From Saccoglossus kowalevskii (Eukaryota > Hemichordata > Enteropneusta > Harrimaniidae): a stretch of DNA of 17,038 nt. How positions within the stretch are numbered: position 1 is the first letter of the stretch; the number at the start of each line of letters is the position of its first letter. The stretch spans positions 4,390 through 21,427 of the forward strand of contig NW_003127421.1 in NCBI RefSeq assembly GCF_000003605.2, written 5' to 3'. The position numbers and the translations under genes are program-made. The notes under the pieces were generated by a model. It worked only from the letters and a program-made list of their open reading frames with translations. It made no database searches and was not told the origin of the DNA. Positions 10,901 to 16,451 of the stretch are shown piece after piece.

Positions 10901-12909
10901 TAGGAACCAAATCTAATAAGCAAGCCGGAGTATTACATATGTACTCCAACAAAAACACAAATGTCCAAAAAATAACTATTAAAATGGGATATTGATCATT
11001 CATTATTATAACAGTCTCACAGACAGATACGTGACTAGCATATCCCATAAATCATTCGTAACATTAATGATTCATAGATGAGGCATTCTTGGAATGCATA
11101 TCCACCATAAACCATTATACATTAAAATAAATACTCAACATTTGTAACATTAAAAAAGTAAATAAAATAAAATCCAAGGCAAAAGCGGCCAACATGTTAT
11201 AACATGATAAATTTCAAATCTGGTAGGTTAGAACTGGTTACCTTGGAATGTATGGATTAGAACACTTGTTTTATAAATATGGTAAGTTTGTATCTCTAGT
11301 GATTCTGTTATTCATAGATTAGTCGCACATTACGCAAAATAAAACATTATTATGAATAATCAATTGTGAGTTAAGTTATTTCATTTGTTTATAAATACAG
11401 GTGTTGACTTGGAATTGTGGGCTCATGAACACAGTTATGAAAGACTGTGGCCTGTGTATGACTTGAAGGTACAATAACAATGTTAATGTTAAAGGACAGT
11501 TTTCATGTGTACAATACAATAATACATATCTTTAAACAGAATCGTACACGAATATTGATTGTGGCAAAGACCATTGGTCACCTGTAATATATTGCCTTTG
11601 CAAAGCATCTGGAATAATATATTATATTATTACGAGATAACGTTCCACTAAATTCCTAATGTCTACTATATAGGTTTATAACGGCAGTGTGGATGCACCG
11701 TACACCAATCCTAAAGCTCCTGTACATATTATTACTGGATCAGCTGTAAGTACATTGTCTTTACCATGGTTGGGATTTGGGGAGGTCCAATAACAAATAT
11801 TGTTGCGAAATTATCACCTATCTTAGTACTACTCCTTAAGCTTAGTTTTAACATTTTGTAGTTGATTGGTCAGCTCTATCTTTTCAACAATTTGTATATT
11901 TTATAGTTTAATGATGCTATGCTCACAAAAGTCCACCACAAACACAGCAAGTATAGGGATTTGTAAATAAGTTTAAGTATGTAGATAGGTTACATCTTCG
12001 TATGACCTGCCAGTCATTCAGTTTAAGTACAACTGAAAACAACACATGCATCGCCACATACAAGTTATCCATTGTGGTCAAATTGCCCCATTAACTTTTC
12101 CCAGACAGTTGAAGCAACCGCAAATAGGATTTGTGTGGATAAATTTTTAATACAATTTCCTTTGTGTAGTCACAGCAATGTTGCAATATGACATTAGCTT
12201 AGCCATATGTGCCTAGAGGCAAATGAATTAGCCCAAAATAAAGTGGCGCCAGGCAAAGTGAGACTGTCGCAAAATGTAGCAAATCGACTTTATAACAGAT
12301 CATTTGATGGTGCCAATATGAATATCATAAACTCCCCGTACGAATCTTATTCGCGCTCACTGTAATAATTTAGTTTTCACATTTGTCCGGACATTTTGTC
12401 ACTGATTTACCATCAGCAAATGCTAGAAACTTGGTGGTTTCTTTGAAAAAATGATAATGTCTAATAAATAATGTCATGAAACCCTTCATAGAAGGAGAAT
12501 GAATATATTAATACATATTATCTCTTTTTTATACATTATACAAGGGATGTAAAGAAGATCATGACGGATTCCAACCACCATATCGTCCATGGAGTGCATT
12601 TCGTCGTCAAGATTACGGCTACACTAGAATGCAAATCTTGAACAACACACACCTGTACATGGAACAAGTGTCTGATGACAAGGTATTTAGTTTAGTAATA
12701 CATAAATATATCTTGTCAGTACCTTCAGTACAGTGCAGCGAAGAGTCATTGCAGTACTTACTGGCTCTATCACATCAAACAGCCAGAGTGGCCTAAACTC
12801 CAAATGCATACATGATACATTTACCTAACCTGATATGTCTTTTCAGAAAGGCGAAGTGATTGACAATCTTTGGTTGATTAAAGAAAAGCATGGACCATAT
12901 AATGGGTAA
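4817..12909 (+). CDS. ACP7: Purple acid phosphatase, ACP7-type (complete, 12 exons)
   Basis: This is a secreted or lysosomal binuclear metal phosphomonoesterase of the purple acid phosphatase family, closest in layout and wording to vertebrate ACP7. Exons are 4817-4919, 8002-8196, 8573-8755, 8874-8997, 10097-10165, 10298-10412, 10572-10685, 11227-11281, 11401-11468, 11674-11745, 12545-12682 and 12847-12909. All introns are GT-AG and all phases join, giving 1299 nt and 432 residues (the human protein is about 438). Residues 1-18 form a signal peptide, probably cut after AHG. Residues 25-118 are the N-terminal fibronectin-like beta domain (VTEMMVTWST). The catalytic domain follows, with ligands D133 (GDMG), D162 and Y165 (GDFAY), N197 (GNHE), H282 (GHRPMY), and H328 and H330 (AHEHSYERLW). 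The C-terminal end contains SDDKKGEVIDNLW. N-glycosylation sequons lie at N67, N203, N345 and N399. The gene appears intact. Substrate is not predictable. Confidence 0.95.
5323..5369. repeat. 24-bp tandem repeat, about two copies
   Basis: The segment AATGACGTACACAGTAC occurs at 5325-5341 and again at 5349-5365, joined by a partial ACAGTAC copy. The period is 24 bases. It is a minisatellite seed inside intron 1. The TGACGTAC core resembles a CRE half-site, but nothing else supports regulation. Confidence 0.75.
6156..6841 (+). mobile_element. Solo LTR, copy 3, inside intron 1, with perfect 4-bp target duplication
   Basis: This 686-bp LTR begins TGTCATGAATTTG and ends CCCCCCTGATA. It is flanked by GTAC at 6152-6155 and 6842-6845. 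It is collinear with copy 2 along its whole length. It is about 68 bases longer, because the GTCTTGG-type repeat stretch (about 6500-6625) is expanded and an ~18-base insertion (TGTAAAGTTAAAGTGAC-like) lies before the TTTCCCGATCCCGTACC block near 6721-6740. AATAAA is at 6472-6477. Two minus-strand frames over the LTR (6409-6801 and 6713-6928) are repeat-derived, not genes. It sits in the same orientation as the host gene. Confidence 0.87.
8002..8196 (+). CDS. ACP7: ACP7-like exon 2: N-terminal beta domain
   Basis: It covers residues 35-99 and the first base of codon 100. It carries the domain's opening GDVTEMMVTWSTMTPTDQS, VEYG and FVDGG, and the YIHNVKLTGLNPGQNY segment typical of this family's fibronectin-like domain. 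The acceptor is ATTACAATAG and the donor TATA|GTAAGG. Frames that read past 8196 are read-through into intron 2. Confidence 0.93.
8573..8755 (+). CDS. ACP7: ACP7-like exon 3: end of beta domain and first metal ligand
   Basis: It covers residues 100-160. YHCGSSDGWSSIYSF ends the N-terminal domain, and SPRFAVFGDMG opens the metallophosphatase fold with ligand D133. FDAILHV leads to the GDFAY motif split across the next intron. The acceptor is AAACTCCTCAG and the donor GTTG|GTAAGA. Confidence 0.94.
8874..8997 (+). CDS. ACP7: ACP7-like exon 4: GDFAY and GNHE motifs
   Basis: It covers residues 161-201. It holds GDFAYDFD with the bridging ligand D162 and the Y165 that gives purple phosphatases their colour, then YIPYMACVGNHEN with N197 and H198. 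The acceptor is CTATTACAG and the donor CTTA|GTAAGTG. Confidence 0.94.
8998..10096 (+). other. Intron 4 of the ACP7-like gene
   Basis: This is a 1.1-kb intron. Its first third is a decaying tandem repeat (9030-9474). The remainder to 10096 is AT-rich with no recognisable feature. Confidence 0.85.
9030..9474. repeat. Degenerate ~150-bp tandem repeat, about 3.3 units
   Basis: Units start with TTCTTG/TTCGTG at 9030, 9148, 9301 and 9441. Units 1 and 2 share long identical stretches, for example TTACCAGCTCAGTTGCTTTG and TCGATTTTTGACTTATATTT. Unit 1 lacks about 38 bases present in unit 2 (about 9191-9228). Unit 3 is clearly diverged and unit 4 is only a stub. The gradient of similarity suggests that units 1-2 duplicated most recently. 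Confidence 0.88.
10097..10165 (+). CDS. ACP7: ACP7-like exon 5
   Basis: It covers residues 202-224 (NFSHYKNRFHMPNFENN, then KNQWF). This is the linker after GNHE that matches the family's NFSNYKARFSMP stretch. It includes the sequon N203-F-S. The acceptor is CTCTTGCAG and the donor TTTAG|GTAAGT. Confidence 0.92.
10298..10412 (+). CDS. ACP7: ACP7-like exon 6
   Basis: It covers residues 225-263. WNIGPAHIISISTEIYFY is the family's GPAHIISFSTE core strand, followed by NQWEWLQQDLE, the helix that precedes the ligand-bearing strand. The acceptor is TTGTTTCAG and the donor GAG|GTATGG. Confidence 0.94.
10572..10685 (+). CDS. ACP7: ACP7-like exon 7: GHRPMYC motif
   Basis: It covers residues 264-301. 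RPWIITMGHRPMYCSN carries the metal ligand H282. DHDDCTR follows, as in vertebrate ACP7. The acceptor TTTTACAAAG is weaker than the others. The donor is ATC|GTGAGT. Confidence 0.94.
10686..11226 (+). other. Intron 7 of the ACP7-like gene
   Basis: 541 bases of AT-rich DNA. A minus-strand 60-codon frame at 10866-11048 is not recognisable. No repeat or other feature was seen. The 3' acceptor (TTTCAAATCTGGTAG) has a weak pyrimidine tract. Confidence 0.7.
11227..11281 (+). CDS. ACP7: ACP7-like exon 8
   Basis: It covers residues 302-319 and the first base of codon 320 (VRTGYLGMYGLEHLFYKYG), matching the family's segment before the GVDLQLWAHEH motif. At 55 bases it is the shortest exon. Confidence 0.9.
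11401..11468 (+). CDS. ACP7: ACP7-like exon 9: AHEHSYE motif
   Basis: It covers residues 320-342. VDLELWAHEHSYERLWPVY holds the last two metal ligands H328 and H330. The acceptor is AAATACAG and the donor AAG|GTACAA. Confidence 0.95.
11674..11745 (+). CDS. ACP7: ACP7-like exon 10
   Basis: It covers residues 343-366 (VYNGSVDAPYTNPKAPVHI, then ITGSA), the conserved strand that ends the catalytic fold, with sequon N345-G-S. The acceptor is TACTATATAG and the donor GCT|GTAAGT. Confidence 0.94.
11746..12544 (+). other. Intron 10 of the ACP7-like gene
   Basis: 799 bases. The part around 12180-12420 is slightly GC-richer (AGTGGCGCCAGGCAAAGTGA, CCCCGTACGAATC) and may be a remnant of an interspersed repeat, but no second copy or coding frame was found in this window. 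Confidence 0.6.
12545..12682 (+). CDS. ACP7: ACP7-like exon 11
   Basis: It covers residues 367-412. It begins GCKEDHDGF, continues RPWSAFRRQDYGYTRMQILN and ends MEQVSDDK. These match the family's C-terminal strands, with sequon N399-N-T. The acceptor is TATACAAG and the donor AAG|GTATTT. Confidence 0.94.
12847..12909 (+). CDS. ACP7: ACP7-like terminal exon 12
   Basis: It covers residues 413-432 and the TAA stop. KGEVIDNLWLIKEKHGPYNG matches the family's GKIVDDVW-type ending in position and length. The stop sits inside GGGTAACA, which is also a passable splice donor (12906), so an alternative 3' end is conceivable. Confidence 0.9.
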   Translation, partial: KGEVIDNLWLIKEKHGPYNG

Positions 12910-13684
12910 CAATATAGAACATTGTATCCTGCTTATTGAATTACTTCTACCAGATGAAATACAACATTCTAAATCAGGTTGATTGAAGCTAGCAGTCATC
13001 ACGGACATATTATTCAGAATTAAGGAAATCTCTAAAACATTCAAGAAGAGAATTGTGCTACAATCAAATTTTCATTGGCTAAAGATGATCTTTGGCAACA
13101 TCTCTCTGTCATGGCAGATTTACTGTTGTTCTCTACTCAATCCAAGCAAGCAAAAAAATGACAACGTATAATTTGTCAACGAGTACTTTGTTTGGATGAC
13201 ACTGTCCAGAATTATTTACCAAGAGCATCGATCCATAGTCTTAGTGGTCAAGTAGTTTTCAACCACAATTTCAATTTATAAGCATGTATTTTGCATGACA
13301 AAAGTGTGACTTTATGTCTTCTTGGTAATTATTGTAGTGATTGAAAAAAAGATTAATTTATCACACAATATTTAATCAGAATTGTATACAGTGATCTGGA
13401 AGCATTTACATGAGCTTTTGAAAACCTTTTTTTCTTGGAATCAAATTTTATATGAACCAATTCAATTTTCTCTTCAGAAATATTATCTGTACAATTAATT
13501 TAAGTAAATAATTGCTACACTAATTGCAGCATGGACTGACAATGTAATAAATTGGTGATGAGTTGAATTAATTTTCTATTATCCTAATTCATGATGCGAC
13601 ACAGTTCTAATCCAACATGTATCACATCATTTTGTACCTGTATTTTACTACCGATACTAGCAAACAATGTCGTGAATCAAATCA

Positions 13685-13690
13685 TTTATT
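13685..13690 (-). terminator. Candidate poly(A) signal for the MKKS-like gene
   Basis: TTTATT on the plus strand reads AATAAA on the minus strand, 615 bases past the MKKS-like stop. It overlaps the presumed 3' UTR of the convergent phosphatase gene. Confidence 0.3.
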
Positions 13691-13735
13691 AGGAAAAAAC
13701 ACATAAATTCGTTAATAATTAGTTCTGCAAAGTAC

Positions 13736-13741
13736 AATAAA
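13736..13741 (+). terminator. Candidate poly(A) signal for the ACP7-like gene
   Basis: AATAAA lies 827 bases after the stop. Another AATAAA lies at 13546-13551. Which one is used cannot be told from sequence alone. Confidence 0.35.
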
Positions 13742-13932
13742 TTTACAAACTGAACAGCATTAGATATTTTTAATTAAACAAGAGCCATGTCAACCACTAA
13801 CATGTAATGTGTAAGTGACATGGGGAGATGTTTTCCATACTTTTGAGCATCAGTTATGTTATATTCAAGATGTTTTAGACGTTATCAATATGAAACTAAT
13901 GACATATGACAAAAGATAATCTGTTATTGCAG

Positions 13933-14055
13933 AATATATCTGAGGGTGATTATATTATCAATTGTGGTAAAACAACAAATGATATTGTGTCTCCATTCTA
14001 TTGCACTCTTAGGCAACCACAAAGTTTACTTGTCTATTGTAAAACTATACTATAG
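13933..14055 (+). other. Candidate orphan exon between the two genes
   Basis: A 123-base segment is bounded by TGTTATTGCAG and CTATAG|GTATGT, both good splice signals. It is open for 40 codons in the phase starting at its first base, then ends in TAG. It is also open throughout if joined to the cryptic donor at 12906 of the phosphatase's last exon. Neither peptide is recognisable. It could be a 3' UTR exon or alternative last exon of the phosphatase transcript, or chance. Confidence 0.25.
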
Positions 14056-14304
14056 GTATGTACTGCAACATGAAACAATTTAGACCAATAGTAATTAGTA
14101 ATAATTAAAGAAAACTTCACAAAAATACATAAATGTGTCTTGTAAATCAAATTACACAATTTATACAAATCTTACAAAAGCTGCAGTAATATCGTGAAAT
14201 AGACATATCACTCAAAGAGCTGTGTCACTAATACTATGACAATCTATTATTCAAGAGTTTTGCATGAATTTAAACATACATGCATAATACTATCAACTCA
14301 AGAG

Positions 14305-14574
14305 TTAGTTCTGATCATGTATAAAGTTATTCACATGCAATATAACATTGGCAATCTCAACTGAAACTTGTAATGCATTCAATTTCATATCATAGGCATC
14401 TAACACACCATTCTTTATAGCAGGACTTTCTTCCCAGTTCATAGAGTGTTTCACATAGTTAGGAAGTTTATGGAGGATTTCTTCTAAACACTTTATGAAA
14501 ATGTCAGTCACAGCAACAAACTGAGCTCGACTACAATGAAGGTTTTCAAGTATAGAAACATCACTTGTATGAAT
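14305..14574 (-). CDS. MKKS: MKKS-like last coding exon
   Basis: It starts after TTATTTTCAG with IHTSDVSILENLHCSRAQ and ends HVNNFIHDQN-stop. It encodes 89 residues, mostly helical. The frame extends upstream into the intron to 14655, but the acceptor at 14575 is strong and the upstream residues (YIFYYLYFQ) are read-through. It includes KLNALQVSVEIANVIL, the chaperonin C-terminal helix. Confidence 0.8.
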   Translation of the reverse strand: MHTSDVSILENLHCSRAQFVAVTDIFIKCLEEILHKLPNYVKHSMNWEESPAIKNGVLDAYDMKLNALQVSVEIANVILHVNNFIHDQN

Positions 14575-16376
14575 CTGAAAATAAAGATAATAAAAAATAT
14601 AGTTATAAACTAATTTTAAAAAGTCATTAACATGATACAGTCTTCGGTAAATCAATGCTGAAAAAGAAACTAGTTTGCCATTTTAAATAAAAACTAATGT
14701 ACATGTATAATGATGTATATGTAAAGTTTGAATTTATCTATTTCCAGAATGAAAGACATGGCTTTGATGTATTTTTAGCTTCAAAGCAGATACCATTTAG
14801 CCATCTTGAATTAGAGCACATAACACAAGTCATTGAAAATGACACAGTCCCCGTTAAATTTTTGAAAGTTTTCTTTGTGCTCGTCATATTAAAGTGGAGG
14901 GGTTGTCGCGAGCGTGTCCTTGAAACTTATACATATACAACAGATTGTTTATTTACATCAAAACACGTTTTCCGTGTACATGTAGTAGTAAAATGGCCAA
15001 AAATAAAAACAGCCGTTATTCGGACATCTTTGATCTGATTATGAAACACACTGATATGTATGATGTATGTGCCAAATAAGAATGAAAGTGGTACATAAGT
15101 TCTGGAAATATAGTAGTGAGGCCAAAAAATCAGATGGCTGTCAATCGACCATCCTTGACCAGATTGTCATGGACATGTATCCTAACATGTATAATCTATG
15201 TACCAAGTTTGAATGAAAACTGACAAAGCATGTCCAAAATACAACATTTTCAAAAAACAAGATGGCTGCCAGTCGGCCATTTTGAATCGAATCACTAAAC
15301 CACTGCATGTGCATATGTCCCACATAAGGTACTAGGCACATGCAAAGAATGGACGGAATCGGTCCACAGGATTCTGAAATATGACTCTGGACAGACTGAC
15401 GCATGGACGGACGGACACAGGGACGGACAGACTCAGGAACTCACGGACGGTCGGGGACATGTATCCTAACATTTATGATCTATGTATTAAATTTGAATGA
15501 AAACTAACAAAGCATGTCCAAAATACAACATTTTCAAAAAACAAGATGGCCACCAGTCGGCCATTTTGAATCGAATCGCTAAACCACTGCATGTGCATAT
15601 GTCCCACATAAAGTACTAGGCACATGCAAAGAATGAATGGAATCGGTCCAAGGGATTCTGAGATATGACTCCGGACGGATGCACGAATGCACAGACGCAC
15701 GAACCAACGGAGACTGAATTATAAGTCCCCGTTTTCGGACTTTGTTCGAACGGGGACTAATAATGTATTATGTATTTCTGCAATTCAAATATGATTGGTG
15801 AAGGTATGTATGAGATGTCTCTGGAACAGCATTCATAAAAACAAAATATGATCACCAGTCAGTCATTCTGAAGTTGATCTTAAAAACAAAGTAATATGCA
15901 TCAGGGCAGAAATGCTGCCATACGGCCATCAAGGATTGCATTGCAAAACAAATATATGTGCATATGTATCCCACAATGAACAATGTACGGTATGTGTGAA
16001 GTTTTATCTTGGTCAGTCAATGGAAGTTTGAAAGACATGTACACATTCTCGCATCAAAGGCCAATCCATTATAATCACTGTCTGTTATCTGAATATACAA
16101 GAACAATTATGAACTGATGTCTAACACTGATTGCTTTCCATCACAGCCCACTTCATCATGCATATTCATTGACACATATACAAAACATGTCAATGCATTC
16201 AATTTAATTGTATTCTTTACACTGAATACCACAAGCTAAAAATATTAAGTTGGGACAGAACTTACTTTGTTTTTAATGTGGCGAATTATGCAATACTCTG
16301 TATATCCGCCTCCTTGCAAAGCCATGGGATGAATGAGGATACTACGTAATATATCCTGACAATTACAAAATACAGC
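14305..16376 (-). CDS. MKKS: MKKS/BBS6-like chaperonin, C-terminal two exons (partial)
   Basis: This is the C-terminal end of a group II chaperonin (TCP-1)-like protein. Exons read on the minus strand are 16376-16266 and 14574-14305, phase 0 at the joint, 126 residues in total. The first exon contains HPMALQGGGYTEYCIIRHI, matching the chaperonin GGG-TE element in the form seen in MKKS. The second ends GVLDAYDMKLNALQVSVEIA, NVILHV and a terminal HDQN, matching the conserved chaperonin C-terminal helix pair and the short charged MKKS tail. In vertebrates MKKS (BBS6) works with BBS10, BBS12 and CCT subunits to assemble the BBSome for cilia. The 5' exons lie beyond the right edge. A divergent CCT subunit or another BBS chaperonin-like protein is the alternative. 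The absence of a canonical CCT C-terminus and the HKT/IHTSD-type linker after GGGYTE favour MKKS. Confidence 0.72.
15172..15720. repeat. Two near-identical ~284-bp direct repeats
   Basis: Copy A (15172-15455) and copy B (15456 to about 15720) both start GACATGTATCCTAACAT. They share long identical stretches such as AAAGCATGTCCAAAATACAA, GCACATGCAAAGAATG and ATGTGCATATGTCCCACATA. Each contains the hairpin core GATGGC(T/C)(G/A)CCAGTCGGCC (15261 and 15545). Copy A ends in a GGACGGACGGAC-type simple repeat and copy B in a shorter CGGACGGATGCACGAATGCA-type run. The duplication looks recent. Confidence 0.92.
15724..15758. repeat. 10-bp perfect stem hairpin AGTCCCCGTT / AACGGGGACT
   Basis: The 10-base arms are perfect inverses with a 15-base spacer (15734-15748). 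Outside them the AT-rich flanks ATTATA and TAATAAT extend the symmetry imperfectly. It marks the right end of the repeat cluster element. The GTCCCCGTT word recurs at 14847 and 16408. Confidence 0.85.
15759..16265. repeat. Degraded monomers of the hairpin repeat family
   Basis: Fragments such as CACCAGTCAGTCATTCTGAA (15855-15874) and GCTGCCATACGGCCATCAAG (15913-15932) are diverged copies of the CGCCAGTCGGCCATTTTGAA core. CATATGTATCCCACAATGAA (about 15961-15980) matches the ATGTCCCACATAA part. The last ~250 bases before the exon show no clear repeat. Confidence 0.6.
16266..16376 (-). CDS. MKKS: MKKS-like penultimate coding exon
   Basis: The exon has 37 codons and phase 0 at both ends. It is preceded by TTGTTTTTTTTACAG and followed by GTAAGT. 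It carries ILRSILIHPMALQGGGYTEY, the group II chaperonin GGG-TE element near the ATP-binding apical/intermediate junction, then IRHIKNK. It is the only non-repeat island between two blocks of hairpin monomers. Confidence 0.78.
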
Positions 16377-16386
16377 CTGTAAAAAA

Positions 16387-16451
16387 ACAAGTCATTGTCA
16401 ATGACACGTCCCCGTTCCGTTCATATTTGAGTGACATATACATTCAAAACA
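16387..16451. repeat. Second copy of the GTCCCCGTT element end, abutting the exon acceptor
   Basis: ACAAGTCATTG..AATGACAC.GTCCCCGTT at 16387-16416 matches 14825-14855 almost base for base (ACAAGTCATTGAAAATGACA, then CAGTCCCCGTT). This is a second start of the same element family, sitting about 10 bases from the MKKS-like exon. Its edge merges with the pyrimidine tract used as splice acceptor on the minus strand. Confidence 0.7.

Larger units (their letters stand above)
12910..14304. other. Convergent intergenic region / two 3' UTRs
   Basis: This 1.4-kb AT-rich stretch lies between the stop codons of the phosphatase (+) and the chaperonin-like gene (-), so both 3' UTRs lie here. Candidate poly(A) signals are AATAAA at 13546-13551 and 13736-13741 on the plus strand, and plus-strand TTTATT at 13685-13690 for the minus gene. 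If used, the two transcripts would overlap tail to tail. Frames at 12793-13044 (-) and 12983-13171 (+) are unrecognisable. Confidence 0.6.
14846..15758. mobile_element. Possible non-autonomous element with AGTCCCCGTT inverted ends
   Basis: AGTCCCCGTT at 14846-14855 is matched by its inverse AACGGGGACT at 15749-15758, bounding 913 bases with no coding capacity. Inside are three to five related monomers and the direct duplication 15172-15720. The right end also carries a second AGTCCCCGTT at 15724-15733, forming a compact terminal hairpin. No clear target duplication was found, so the outer limits are uncertain. It may be a MITE-like or hairpin-ended repeat. Confidence 0.45.
14575..16265 (-). 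other. Intron of the MKKS-like gene, packed with hairpin repeats
   Basis: The intron is 1.69 kb, with donor AAA|GTAAGT (16265) and acceptor TTTTCAG (14575). Most of it is built from related ~120-160-bp repeat monomers from about 14697 on, including a 284-bp direct duplication and an AGTCCCCGTT-ended element, leaving little unique sequence. Frames over it (14697-15038, 15141-15404, 15473-15700) are repeat-derived. Confidence 0.8.

Noticed and set aside
14697-15038. 113-codon plus-strand frame
   Set aside because: It is composed of hairpin-monomer repeat sequence (CATGTATAATGATGTATATG-type words) and has no domain.
15141-15700. Two similar minus-strand frames of 87 and 75 codons (both with GHMHMQWFSDSIQNGRL)
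   Set aside because: They are antisense readings of the same 284-bp direct duplication. Similarity between them reflects the repeat, not a gene family.
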